This document shows positions 1 through 8,468 of a DNA stretch of 64,000 nucleotides, piece after piece. Below the pieces are notes generated by a model that was not told where the DNA came from, searched no databases, and saw nothing but the letters and a program-made list of their open reading frames with translations. Made by a program: the position numbers and the translations under genes. How positions within the stretch are numbered: the stretch's first letter is position 1; each line of letters begins with the position of its first letter. Origin of the DNA: Euzebya pacifica (lineage in GTDB: Bacteria; Actinomycetota; Nitriliruptoria; Euzebyales; Euzebyaceae); contig NZ_CP031165.1 of NCBI RefSeq assembly GCF_003344865.1, positions 5,735,876 to 5,799,875 of the forward strand, read 5' to 3'.

Positions 1-231
1 TCCGTGGTCGCTCTCGACCTTGCCGATGGCGGCGAGGAGTGACCAGCTGATCGCGCAGGGCGGCTCGACTTCGGCGGCGGCCGCGGCCGCATCGACGTAG
101 GCCTGCAACGCCACCGCCGGGATGTCTGGATGTCGGAGGCCGCCACCGCTGGCGTCGTCGACGCCGATGAAGAGGATCGGCATCGCCAGCACACCCAGCA
201 CGGGCAGCCCCGCGGCCAGCAGCGCCTTCAC
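1..231 (-). CDS. Putative lytic transglycosylase, 3' part cut by the window edge
   Basis: Seventy-seven codons are visible. A GTG start overlaps the stop of the upstream membrane-protein gene by 4 bp (GTGA), so the two are probably translationally coupled. The product opens with a hydrophobic stretch (KALLAAGLPVLGVLAMPILF), a signal peptide or anchor. It then has a stretch rich in Ala and the segment ISWSLLAAIGKVESDHG, which matches the start of the catalytic domain of MltB/SLT-type lytic transglycosylases, where the Glu of KVES-type motifs is the general acid. Such enzymes open peptidoglycan locally for trans-envelope machines, which fits its place as the last visible gene of a type IV secretion-like operon. 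The family call is inference because most of the domain lies outside the window. Confidence 0.72.
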   Translation of the reverse strand, partial: MKALLAAGLPVLGVLAMPILFIGVDDASGGGLRHPDIPAVALQAYVDAAAAAAEVEPPCAISWSLLAAIGKVESDHG

Positions 232-2612
232 CGGTCGCCTCCGGGTCGCCCGAGTCGACGAGTGGACGGCCCCCGGGGATCGGGTGCGTCCGGCGTCGTG
301 GCTGCTGCGGCTCGTTGCCCCATCTCCGCGGCCCGGCTGGCCGGCGGCGTCGAGCCGGCACGGGGCCCTCGCGGCTGGTCCGGAGCGTCCACCGGTCGAC
401 GATCCGCTCCCGCACCGGGTTCGCCCGAACCGAGGGCCGCTGGGCTCTCGAAGGCAAGGGCCAGGGAACGCTCCAGGCCCATGCCCTCCACGTCCCATCC
501 GCCTCCCCGCTCGGGCAGCATGCGGACGGGTACCCCCGACCAGGCGGCCCCGGGGGATCGGGTCGCGGCCGGCCGACCGGTGGTGTCCGTTGGCCTGTCG
601 GGGCGGCGGCTCGCCGTCGACCCGTCGAGCGCCGCGACCATCCAGGCCTGGCTGGAGGTGGATCTGCGCGCAGCGAGGCCGGCGACCGCTCCTGTGGCGG
701 TGCCACGTGGAACGCCGGCGCCCCTCACCCCTGCCTGCGAGCCTGCCCCCGCCTCCGAGCTCATCCTTGCCGGAAGGAGAATGCGGCTGGGCAGGGATGG
801 TGTGACCGCGACAGGGAGGAACCCACCCGTGCCGTTGCCGTGCGCCACGGGTTCGGGGACGGCCCGCCCACGTGCGTCGACGGGTGGCGACAGCTCGCGA
901 GGCCCCCCTGTCCCGCCCGGGGCCGGTGCCGACCCAGCAGCCGTGGGGGTGGCAGCCGTTGTCGATGGCAGCGCGTTCCTCGGGGCCCCTGCCGTGATCG
1001 CGGCGCCTGCCGTTGTCGCGGTCGTGCGCGCCGGAGGGGAGGTCGTGGGCCCGGTCGTGGCGGCTGGAGGCGCACTTCGGACCGCTCCGGCTGCCGCCAC
1101 GGTGGTCGTCGACGTGCGTGCGGCTGCGGCGGCGATCAGCAGTCGTTGACCACGTCCGGCGGTCTGGACGCCCTCGCCGCTGCCACCCCGACGCATGGCG
1201 GCGAGCGCAGACGCCCCGCCGGTCTTCAGCGCGACGGCCGCGCCGACGGCTTGCGTGGCGATCCCCCCGATGCGCTGCTCGGGGTCGTTGCCGACCGCAC
1301 CGACGTCGGCACCGGGACCCGCGGCCCTCGCCGCCACGCTCTGGGCCGCGAACCGCATCGACCCGAACACCTGCTTGCGCAGCACGACGGCCGTCCAGGC
1401 CGCCGCAGCGCTCGCCAGCATCCGCATCGCCACCGGCTGGTCCTGCATCCCCGCCTGCAGGGCGTGGACCGTCTCCACCATCAGGACGAGCAGGGCCGCC
1501 GAGCCCAGGAACAGCACCGCCACCTTCAGGACCGCATGCCCCCAGCGGGCCAGCAGCTCGCGACCGGCGCCGGGTGCGATGCCGGCGGTCAGGGCGAAGG
1601 GCATCACCATCACCAGGAGGGCGCCGGCGACCTGGCCGGTCAGCAGCATGACCGCCACGATCCCCACCGCGGCGGCGAACGCCAAGCAGGCCAGCAGGTG
1701 GGCAAGCGCCCCGACGAGCCGGTCCACGCCCATGTGCGCGTTGAAGACCGCCTCGTCCTCGCAGCCAGCCTCCTCCATCTGGTCGCGCGGGAAATCGTCA
1801 TCGCCCCAGGGCCCCTTCCGTACGAGCGCATCGGCGACCTGGCGACACCCACCGGTGGGGACGGACCCCCACTGCAGCGTCATCCAGGGATCGACGACGA
1901 ACGTGTCGCGCGCCGTGGCCGAGAAGCTGGTCGGCAGGGCTGACCCCTGTGGTTCGCCGCACACGCCGGGTTCGCGGTCGGCCCCGCCGGTACCGAGCTC
2001 GACGACGGCACGAGTTGTCCCGGCGAGTACGCGTAGGCCCTCGCACGCTGCGGTCGTTGGTCGGGCCATCACCGTGGTCGCCATGGCCGTGATGGTGAGC
2101 GCCACGGCGAGCTCGGCCGCACCGGCGTGTGCTCGCTGGCGCAGCAAGAGCCAGCCGCCCCGTGCGACGGCGACGAGCAGGGCCAGGTGGATCAGCTGCA
2201 GGCCGCCGACGACGTCAGTGGCGTAGACCCCCGCGATCCGGCCGGCTGGGTCCACGAGCATGCGGCCGAGGTCGAACCCGAGGACCCACTCGACGAGATG
2301 GAGGCCCAGCGCGAGGACCCATCGGGCCATGGTGAACAGGCTGCGGGCCTGCAGCGCGACGATGCGGTCGACGACCCCGACCGACGCGCCGAGCTCGTAG
2401 TGGGACAGGGGGACCTCGCCGGCCCGGACCCCGAACATCGCACCGAGCAGGTCCTGTCCAGCTCGGTCGGGCGGATCCTCCCGCTCGATCGCCTCGAGGA
2501 CGTCGGCGACGTCTGCTGCACTGGGCTGTGCACCCGCCGGGTCGGCCAGGGCCAGCCCCACCGCCATCGCCAGCAGGGCCGCGACGAGCCACGACCGGGG
2601 TGCCGGTCTCAC
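228..2612 (-). CDS. VirB6/TrbL-like polytopic membrane protein of the T4SS-like operon
   Basis: A 794-aa product. I chose the GTG start because it overlaps the stop of the VirB4-like gene by 4 bp; the reading frame is open further upstream, but that part overlaps the ATPase gene. A signal-like helix ends in ADPAGAQ, and is followed by a paired set of hydrophobic segments, an extracytoplasmic section with several Cys, and a central block of about five membrane helices (around residues 300-430), the layout of VirB6/TrbL channel subunits. The last 300 residues are a low-complexity Ala/Pro/Thr/Gly tail without recognisable domains. The family is assigned from topology and gene neighbourhood, not from a signature motif. 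Confidence 0.72.
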   Translation of the reverse strand: MRPAPRSWLVAALLAMAVGLALADPAGAQPSAADVADVLEAIEREDPPDRAGQDLLGAMFGVRAGEVPLSHYELGASVGVVDRIVALQARSLFTMARWVLALGLHLVEWVLGFDLGRMLVDPAGRIAGVYATDVVGGLQLIHLALLVAVARGGWLLLRQRAHAGAAELAVALTITAMATTVMARPTTAACEGLRVLAGTTRAVVELGTGGADREPGVCGEPQGSALPTSFSATARDTFVVDPWMTLQWGSVPTGGCRQVADALVRKGPWGDDDFPRDQMEEAGCEDEAVFNAHMGVDRLVGALAHLLACLAFAAAVGIVAVMLLTGQVAGALLVMVMPFALTAGIAPGAGRELLARWGHAVLKVAVLFLGSAALLVLMVETVHALQAGMQDQPVAMRMLASAAAAWTAVVLRKQVFGSMRFAAQSVAARAAGPGADVGAVGNDPEQRIGGIATQAVGAAVALKTGGASALAAMRRGGSGEGVQTAGRGQRLLIAAAAARTSTTTVAAAGAVRSAPPAATTGPTTSPPARTTATTAGAAITAGAPRNALPSTTAATPTAAGSAPAPGGTGGPRELSPPVDARGRAVPEPVAHGNGTGGFLPVAVTPSLPSRILLPARMSSEAGAGSQAGVRGAGVPRGTATGAVAGLAARRSTSSQAWMVAALDGSTASRRPDRPTDTTGRPAATRSPGAAWSGVPVRMLPERGGGWDVEGMGLERSLALAFESPAALGSGEPGAGADRRPVDAPDQPRGPRAGSTPPASRAAEMGQRAAAATTPDAPDPRGPSTRRLGRPGGDR

Positions 2613-5083
2613 CGCAGCACAGGGGGGTCGGTCGTGGCGGCCGCCAACCGTTCCGGCGGGGACGATGCATCGGGTGTCGGGTCGGCATCCCGCGCCATCG
2701 GGGTGGTGTCCAGCGCGGCCCGGATGGCCGGGTCCGCGGGCGGCAGCACCTGCACCAGCCCGACTCGGTCGGCGACGTCGCGCAGCAGGCACTGGCCGGT
2801 CCCCAGCTCGCCCGTGACCAGCTCGACCATGGAGTCAGTGGCCGGCAACCCCATGAACTCCAGGGCTGCCGCGGCCGCCCCGCGGGACTGGCGGAACAGC
2901 GCCCGCATGCCGAGCAGGTCCCGCAGCGCGTCCTCGCCGAGGTCGGTCGGGTGCTGCGACAGCACCCAGACCGCGGCGTTGTGCTTGCGTCCGTCGCGGA
3001 TGGTGTCGAGCAGCAGCTGGCGACCCTGTGGGCTGGCCGTCAGCGCCCACGCCTCGTCGACCAGCACCGCGCCGAAGCGGTCGTCGGCGAACACGAGGGT
3101 TCGTGAGACGGCCGCGACCAGGTACAGCAGGGCCTGGCCGAAGACCTGCTCGGGCAGGAGCTGCTTGGCCAGGTGCTCCAGCCGCATGGCGTCGCGGTCG
3201 GGCAACGCCAGGCCCGGGGCGTGGAAGCAGATCAGGTCGGCGTCCAGCGCCAGCGGCGGCCGGTCGGCGAGGACCAGCTGGGACAACGGGTGATCGCGAT
3301 AGGCCTGGAGCTTGCGGCGCAGGACCCGCGCCTCGGGTTCGGCCGAGTCGCCCAGCTGATCGAGGACGTCGACCAGCCGACCGTCCCGCGCCGCAACGGC
3401 ACGAACGGCCGCGGCGAGCACGGCGCCGTCGACGTCGGTGGGGGTGGTCCGGGTCAGGATGCTGAGGAATCCCAGCGCCACCCGGACGCGGTCCTCCCCA
3501 CCGAAGACACGCAGCGGGTCCATGCCCACGGGCGCCGACGGATCCAGCTCGACCACCGCCGCGGTGCCGTCGACGGCGTCGGACAGGCGGACGTACTCAC
3601 CGGCAGTCGTGCGGTCGAGGGTGACGACGCGCCCACCCCGGGCGACGGTGCCCAGCACCATCCGCTTCACGAAGTACGACTTGCCGCTGCCCAGCGCGCC
3701 GAAGACGCCGAGCGAGCCCGAACGGTTCGTGGCAGGCCCGTGAGCGGGGTCCAGGAGGACGGCCTCCGGCAGCGCACCCGCGATGGACACCCCCATCGGG
3801 ATGCCCTGAGGATCACCGACGCTGGCCCCGGCGAACGGGGCACCGGCGGCCAGGTCGCGGGGCAACATGAACTGCACGTAGTCGCGACACACCGCGGGGG
3901 CCGGGACACCGGGCAGTCCGGCGGCGAACAGCGGGAGCTGCCCACCGGTTGGACGGTGGACGGCATAGCCCCAGGGTTCGAGCAGGTCGCCGAGCTGCGA
4001 GGCGCGGGCGTCGACCTGCCCGACGTCCTCACCCCAGACGGTGAACCCGATCGTGACCTCCAGCTCGGGGTCGCCGGGACTGGCGGCCAGCGCCGACTGC
4101 TCGTCGCGGATGCCGTGCAACGCATCGGCGAGGGTGTCGGGCGGACCGGTGGGCTCGCCGTCGTACTCCGCGACCTGGGCGGTCAGCTGGCGCTGCTGAC
4201 GGCGGGCACGGGTCTGGGCTGCCGCGTTGGGCACGGCGTCGAGTCGTGCGACCCAGTCGACCGGGAACGGGGCGAGGTCGGCGACGGCGAACCACTCGCC
4301 CCCACCCGGGTAGGCGAACGCCGGGGGCATCTCCGAGACGACGAGGGTGGTCTGGAACGACGTGCCCTGCTCGTTGTCGATGCGCAGGTACCGACGGTGC
4401 CGCCCTCGCCCGGGGTCGTGGGCCGTGCCCCCCTCGTGCAGGACGGCGTCGCCGAGGCTGCCGGCGAGCGGGCGGGGGACCTGGTCGGCCGTTGGATGCC
4501 CTGCAGCCGGAGGGGTCGGGTCGGCGACCCCCCGCAGGAAGGCCCGCTGATGGAGCCAACGCATCTCCGCGGAGTGCGCTGGCCGTACGCCGATGGTCCT
4601 GGCCATCCGAGCGCCCAGCTCCTCGGCCCGGCGGCGGGAGGTGCGGTCATCGATCCGTGACGGCCCGGGCCCCTCGACCCCGAGCACGTCGCCGACGAGC
4701 GCCATGGCGCTCTCGACGAGGGTCCGGCCGTGTGGATCGACGATGCGGGCGGCGATGTAGACCCGGCGTTCGACCGGACCTCTTGCCAGCAACGCCCGGG
4801 CGTCGGGCCCAGCCGAATCTCGCCACCGGGGCAACCGGTCGGGCCGGACGCCACCGCTGAGGGCCTCGCCCAGCTCACGGGCCCCGACGCGGCGATGCAC
4901 CCCGATCAGCTGTGCGTGCCGGGGCAGCGTCGTCAGCGCCGCGCGAACGCGACCGTGCAGCGCCAGCTTCGCGTCGTCGGACAGGAAGGGATAGCTGGGC
5001 AGCTCGACCCTCCAGACCGCCCAGACAGCCCCGTCATGGGTCCACAGGCGATTGCCGGCAACGGCACGGGCAGGAAGCCTCAT
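2609..5083 (-). CDS. VirB4-like ATPase of a type IV secretion/conjugation system
   Basis: An 824-aa product. ATG was chosen because it overlaps the upstream stop as ATGA and the protein then begins MRLPARAVAGNRLW; the frame is open further upstream but that part lies over the PrgI-like gene. It has a Walker A motif (GALGSGKSY) at about residue 475, a Walker B (AVLVDEAWAL) and a sensor-like segment (VWVLSQHPTDLG), all typical of the VirB4/TraE/ConE ATPases that energise T4SS assembly and substrate transfer. The N-terminal half is the usual less conserved VirB4 domain. It sits between a PrgI-like and a VirB6-like gene with 4-bp overlaps on both sides. No relaxase or VirD4 coupling protein is visible in the window. 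Confidence 0.88.
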   Translation of the reverse strand: MRLPARAVAGNRLWTHDGAVWAVWRVELPSYPFLSDDAKLALHGRVRAALTTLPRHAQLIGVHRRVGARELGEALSGGVRPDRLPRWRDSAGPDARALLARGPVERRVYIAARIVDPHGRTLVESAMALVGDVLGVEGPGPSRIDDRTSRRRAEELGARMARTIGVRPAHSAEMRWLHQRAFLRGVADPTPPAAGHPTADQVPRPLAGSLGDAVLHEGGTAHDPGRGRHRRYLRIDNEQGTSFQTTLVVSEMPPAFAYPGGGEWFAVADLAPFPVDWVARLDAVPNAAAQTRARRQQRQLTAQVAEYDGEPTGPPDTLADALHGIRDEQSALAASPGDPELEVTIGFTVWGEDVGQVDARASQLGDLLEPWGYAVHRPTGGQLPLFAAGLPGVPAPAVCRDYVQFMLPRDLAAGAPFAGASVGDPQGIPMGVSIAGALPEAVLLDPAHGPATNRSGSLGVFGALGSGKSYFVKRMVLGTVARGGRVVTLDRTTAGEYVRLSDAVDGTAAVVELDPSAPVGMDPLRVFGGEDRVRVALGFLSILTRTTPTDVDGAVLAAAVRAVAARDGRLVDVLDQLGDSAEPEARVLRRKLQAYRDHPLSQLVLADRPPLALDADLICFHAPGLALPDRDAMRLEHLAKQLLPEQVFGQALLYLVAAVSRTLVFADDRFGAVLVDEAWALTASPQGRQLLLDTIRDGRKHNAAVWVLSQHPTDLGEDALRDLLGMRALFRQSRGAAAAALEFMGLPATDSMVELVTGELGTGQCLLRDVADRVGLVQVLPPADPAIRAALDTTPMARDADPTPDASSPPERLAAATTDPPVLR

Positions 5084-5490
5084 CCGGCTGGCACCCGCCG
5101 TTGCCCTGGGCGGCCGACCGGGCCGGCACCGATGAGCACCGGTCGTGTGGGGCGAACCGGTCGGCCGGCACGGGAGCCACGTCGGGGACGCAACAGGTAG
5201 GTCAGCACCCCCACCGCGAACCGCATGGGCGACCGTCCCTCCACCACCGCGTGTCGGACGGCCCAGGCAGCGGCAACGGGCAGCAGGAGGGCCACGACCA
5301 GGTCCAGCGCGCCGGGCAGCCTGGCCCAGACGTGCCGCGTGGACAGCTCGATCGCCGCAACACCGACGAGGGCAACGACCTGCGTCGGGGTCAGCGGGGT
5401 CGGCAGGGCGTAGCCGCCGATGCGGCCGATCACGATGGGGAACCGACGAGCATGGGTGTAGGTGCGGCACTGCAGCATCGGACTGCTCAT
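5080..5490 (-). CDS. PrgI-family-like small membrane protein
   Basis: A 136-aa product. ATG overlaps the upstream stop (ATGA) and the gene's own stop overlaps the ATPase start, so it is embedded in the operon. After a polar N-terminus (MSSPMLQCRTYTHARRF), two closely spaced hydrophobic helices (about residues 32-46 and 58-75) precede a basic, Arg/Pro-rich tail. Small two-helix proteins directly upstream of virB4 in Gram-positive T4SS loci belong to the PrgI family (PF12666) and resemble VirB3. The call rests on position and topology; sequence motifs are weak. Confidence 0.62.
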   Translation of the reverse strand: MSSPMLQCRTYTHARRFPIVIGRIGGYALPTPLTPTQVVALVGVAAIELSTRHVWARLPGALDLVVALLLPVAAAWAVRHAVVEGRSPMRFAVGVLTYLLRPRRGSRAGRPVRPTRPVLIGAGPVGRPGQRRVPAG

Positions 5491-5714
5491 GGCGCCATCC
5501 AGTCGGTGGAGTCTGCAGCCACGCGACCTTCGAGGACGTCGACGTTGCCGGCAGCCCAGACGACCACCGCCGCCAGGATGATGGCTGTCATGGTGGGGAC
5601 CAGCGCCTTGGTCTTCCACCAGACGCTGGCGACGTAGACCGCAGCCGCGGCGGCGATGGCCGCGGTGATGACGTCGCTGACGTCACCGATCATGTTGCTG
5701 AGGAAGTCGATCAA
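5487..5714 (-). CDS. Small two-helix membrane protein, pilin/VirB2-like candidate
   Basis: A 75-aa product with two predicted membrane helices (residues 13-32 and 38-56) joined by a short basic loop (WWKTKALVP). TTG is the only plausible start, since an in-frame stop lies just upstream, and it is preceded by a good ribosome binding site (GAGGTG, 7-8 nt away). The size and hairpin topology recall VirB2/TrbC pilin-like subunits or holin-like proteins of Gram-positive conjugation loci. There is no sequence signature, so the role is inferred only from its position between the TcpC-like and PrgI-like genes. Confidence 0.6.
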   Translation of the reverse strand: MIDFLSNMIGDVSDVITAAIAAAAAVYVASVWWKTKALVPTMTAIILAAVVVWAAGNVDVLEGRVAADSTDWMAP

Positions 5715-5751
5715 TTCGGTTCACCTCGAGTTGCGTGGGCGGGCATGCGGA

Positions 5752-6576
5752 TCAGGGGCCGGTTGGCGCCAGCGGGAGGGCGGGCAGCACACGGGCCACC
5801 TCGATCCGGCCCTCCCGTTCGGCGAGGAGCAGGGGGTACTGCGCGAGCAGGGCGCTGCCGTCGGCGCGACGCAGCTCGACCTCGGCCAGGACCGCGACGC
5901 TGGTCGTCGACACGCGGTTCCGGGCGATCCGGCGCAGCGTCATCTCGGCGACGGGGTGGTCGAGCACGGGAACTTCGACGTCGACTGCGGTCCAGCGGTC
6001 GACCTCGCCCATCCCGAGCAGCACGGCACGAAGGAACCCCTCGACCGTCGCCGCCAGGGGGTCATCGGAGGCGGGGGCCCGCGGCGCATCCAGGGCGAGT
6101 GCTGCGGGGGCCTCCGCTCGGGGCGTCGGGACCAGCGCGGGCAACCCTTCGACGGCCGGGCCGCCCGGCGTCTCCGCGACGGTGACCTGCCACGCCTCGA
6201 CCGTCGCGTCGCGGCCCAGGACGAGGACCGTCACGCCCCAGCGGCCGGGTCCGGCGGGGGTGGCCGTCACAGCTGCCACGTCCACGGGTCCCGGACCGGG
6301 CAACGCAGTGGAGGCGTCCGCGGTGACGTCGTGGACCGGCAGCAGCTGCTGGCGCACGGGCTGCAGCCGAGTCGGGGGAACCGTCCCGCCCACGAGGTGC
6401 TGCAGGACCGCGACCTCGGCCATCGACGTGACGCCGACACCGGGAACGGCCGGTGGTGGCTGCTGCCGTCCCGCGCTGGTGGCCACGACGAGCGCGGCCA
6501 CCCCGAGGACCGGGCCGGCGGCGACGGCGATCCACAGGCCGAGCTGCAGGATGCGCACGGGGGCGGGGGGCGTCAC
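5752..6576 (-). CDS. TcpC/VirB8-like conjugation protein
   Basis: A 274-aa product with a GTG start overlapping the stop of the LysM gene (GTGA). It has one N-terminal membrane helix (about residues 8-34) followed by an extracytoplasmic region of two similar alpha/beta halves. The end of each half carries a secretion-domain pattern: DDPLAATVEGFLRAVL, then a strand-rich segment ending EGRIEVARVLPAL. This is the arrangement of Gram-positive TcpC proteins (PF12642), which carry two NTF2-like VirB8 folds and scaffold the T4SS at the cell envelope. Identity is inferred from topology and neighbours. Confidence 0.65.
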   Translation of the reverse strand: MTPPAPVRILQLGLWIAVAAGPVLGVAALVVATSAGRQQPPPAVPGVGVTSMAEVAVLQHLVGGTVPPTRLQPVRQQLLPVHDVTADASTALPGPGPVDVAAVTATPAGPGRWGVTVLVLGRDATVEAWQVTVAETPGGPAVEGLPALVPTPRAEAPAALALDAPRAPASDDPLAATVEGFLRAVLLGMGEVDRWTAVDVEVPVLDHPVAEMTLRRIARNRVSTTSVAVLAEVELRRADGSALLAQYPLLLAEREGRIEVARVLPALPLAPTGP

Positions 6577-7460
6577 GGCTGCGCGGCCTCGGCGGTGGAT
6601 GGCAGCACCAGGCGCTCACCGGGGTGGATCAGGTTCGCGTCCCCGCTGCGGAGCGTCGACAGGTTGTCGTGGATGAGCCGCGTCCAGTAGGCGTGAACCT
6701 CCGCGTCACGCGGCGCCGGCTGCCCGTCCGCGAGCAGGTGCGCCCGCGCGATCACCCAGAGGTTCTCACCCGGGGCCACGACATGGACCCCCGGATCCGC
6801 GCCCGCATCGGCCTCATCAGGCGCGCCCTCATCAGCAGTGTCCGGAGCAGCAGTGCCCGCAGCAGGAGAACCCTCACCAGTCGCGTCGTCAACAGCGGGG
6901 TCCACGGTGTCGGGGTGCACGGGTTCGGTGGTGGGGCCGGGTGCGCTGTCGGTCGGCCGAACGGGTGGCTCCAGCGGCGGGACGGGCAGCGCCCACGGCC
7001 CCGGCGGGATCGTCCCCATCACCGCCGAGTCGGCATCAACCGCCTCCTCCGACAGGTCCGCCAGCGACCGGAGACCGGGCTCGCTGAAGTCCGGAGAGAC
7101 CTCGGACAACGCCATCGGCAGGTCGGCAGGCGTCACGGCCGTGGCGGGGCCGGCCATCACGCCGACGAGCAGGACCGTGCCGAGTGCCTGGTCCACCACC
7201 CGTCTGACCCAATGCGGCGCCACTCGACGCACGCCCCCGCCGCGGACCGCCATCACGAGGTCGACCAACGTGATGACCAGCAGCCACGCCGAGGCCAGGG
7301 GTGTGGCCCCGAGCAGGAGCAGGCGCGTCAGCACCCCCGCGGTGGCGTCGGCCAACGTCGCCGGCTCGGCCAGGGCCGCGGTGACCTCCGGAGCAGCGAG
7401 TCCGACAAGCCATGCGGTCGCGGCGACCTGGACCATCAGGAGAACGAGCAGTCGTGTCAT
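6573..7460 (-). CDS. Membrane protein with C-terminal LysM domain, first gene of the T4SS-like operon
   Basis: A 295-aa product with two or three N-terminal membrane helices (about residues 3-30, 44-70 and 93-105). A long acidic, Pro/Ala/Thr-rich spacer follows, then a LysM-type peptidoglycan-binding domain near residues 225-285 (VHVVAPGENLWVIARAHL to NLIHPGERLVLP). This layout suits a wall-anchoring component of a trans-envelope complex. It is the 5' gene of the run 7460 to 1, so the operon promoter should lie in the 138-bp divergent gap to the SDR gene. ATG 7460 has only a distant AAGG as ribosome binding site. Confidence 0.72.
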   Translation of the reverse strand: MTRLLVLLMVQVAATAWLVGLAAPEVTAALAEPATLADATAGVLTRLLLLGATPLASAWLLVITLVDLVMAVRGGGVRRVAPHWVRRVVDQALGTVLLVGVMAGPATAVTPADLPMALSEVSPDFSEPGLRSLADLSEEAVDADSAVMGTIPPGPWALPVPPLEPPVRPTDSAPGPTTEPVHPDTVDPAVDDATGEGSPAAGTAAPDTADEGAPDEADAGADPGVHVVAPGENLWVIARAHLLADGQPAPRDAEVHAYWTRLIHDNLSTLRSGDANLIHPGERLVLPSTAEAAQP

Positions 7461-7598
7461 CGCGAAGCACGTTAAACCTTCTTATGCCGTCTTGTACATG
7501 GCGATGATCCACAGAGCAGTGGAAAACCCGCACGGTCCTGCGCGGTAGCCTCCGCGCAACCCCCGTTTCACCGAACACACCAGCGAGGTCACAGAGCC

Positions 7599-8465
7599 AT
7601 GGCAGGAGTCGAAGGACGCGTCGTCGCCATCACCGGAGCAGGCGGAGGGCTGGGCCGCCAGCACGCCCTGCTGTTCGCATCGCGCGGCGCGAAGGTGGTC
7701 ATCAACGACCTCGGCGGGTCGCGCGACGGCACCGGCGCAGGCAGCGCGATGGCGGACCAGGTCGTCGAGGAGATCAAGGCCGCCGGCGGCGAGGCGGTCG
7801 CCAACTACGACAACGTGGCCACCGAGGAGGGCGGCGCCGCTGTCATCCAGACCGCCCTCGACACGTTCGGCCGGATCGACGTCGTCGTGAACAACGCCGG
7901 CATCCTGCGCGACGGCACCTTCCACAAGATGACGGCGGACAACTGGGACTCGGTGCTGAAGGTCCACCTGTACGGCAGCTACAACGTCACTCGCGCCGCC
8001 TGGCCGCACTTCCGCGACCAGTCCTCGGGCAAGGTCATCATGACCACCTCGACCTCCGGGCTGTACGGCAACTTCGGACAGGTCAACTACGGGGCCGCCA
8101 AGCTCGGCATGGTCGGGATGATGAACTCCCTCGCCATGGAGGGCGCCAAGTACAACATCAAGGTCAACTCCGTGGCCCCCATCGCCGCCACTCGCATGAC
8201 CGAGGACCTGTTCAACGACGAGATGCTCAAGCAGTTCGACCCGGCGTACGTCTCACCGCTGGTCGTGCACCTCGGCAGCGACGAGATGACCGACTCGGGC
8301 TGGATCGTCCTGGCCGGTGCCGGTCAGTACGCGCGGGTGCACTTCTCGCAGGCCAACGGCGTGCACTTCGACGAGGTCCCCACCCCCGAGGCGCTCGGCG
8401 AGAAGTGGGGCGAGATCACCGACATGACCGGCGCGCCCCTCGGCAAGCCGTTCGGCACCGAGTAA
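7599..8465 (+). CDS. SDR oxidoreductase, MFE-2-type 3-hydroxyacyl-CoA dehydrogenase-like
   Basis: A 288-aa classical short-chain dehydrogenase. It has the NAD(P) motif GAGGGLG (residues 13-19), NNAG, the catalytic Ser in TTSTSGLYG and the YxxxK pair in NYGAAKLGM. The extended loop after the first strand (NDLGGSRDGTG) and the whole sequence resemble the (3R)-hydroxyacyl-CoA dehydrogenase domain of multifunctional enzyme type 2, so a role in beta-oxidation or a related acyl-CoA pathway is likely. ATG is preceded by GAGG about 10 nt upstream. It is transcribed divergently from the T4SS-like operon and ends 3 bp from the convergent coiled-coil gene. Confidence 0.85.
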   Translation: MAGVEGRVVAITGAGGGLGRQHALLFASRGAKVVINDLGGSRDGTGAGSAMADQVVEEIKAAGGEAVANYDNVATEEGGAAVIQTALDTFGRIDVVVNNAGILRDGTFHKMTADNWDSVLKVHLYGSYNVTRAAWPHFRDQSSGKVIMTTSTSGLYGNFGQVNYGAAKLGMVGMMNSLAMEGAKYNIKVNSVAPIAATRMTEDLFNDEMLKQFDPAYVSPLVVHLGSDEMTDSGWIVLAGAGQYARVHFSQANGVHFDEVPTPEALGEKWGEITDMTGAPLGKPFGTE

Positions 8466-8468
8466 CGG

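Noticed and set aside
315..1943. Long plus-strand frames opposite the VirB6-like gene
   Set aside because: Arg/Gly/Ala-rich shadow translation of a high-GC gene on the other strand; no domain, start signal or conserved motif.
5656..6690. Plus-strand frame opposite the small membrane and TcpC-like genes
   Set aside because: Overlaps tightly packed minus-strand genes with 4-bp junctions; its composition is typical of antisense frames.
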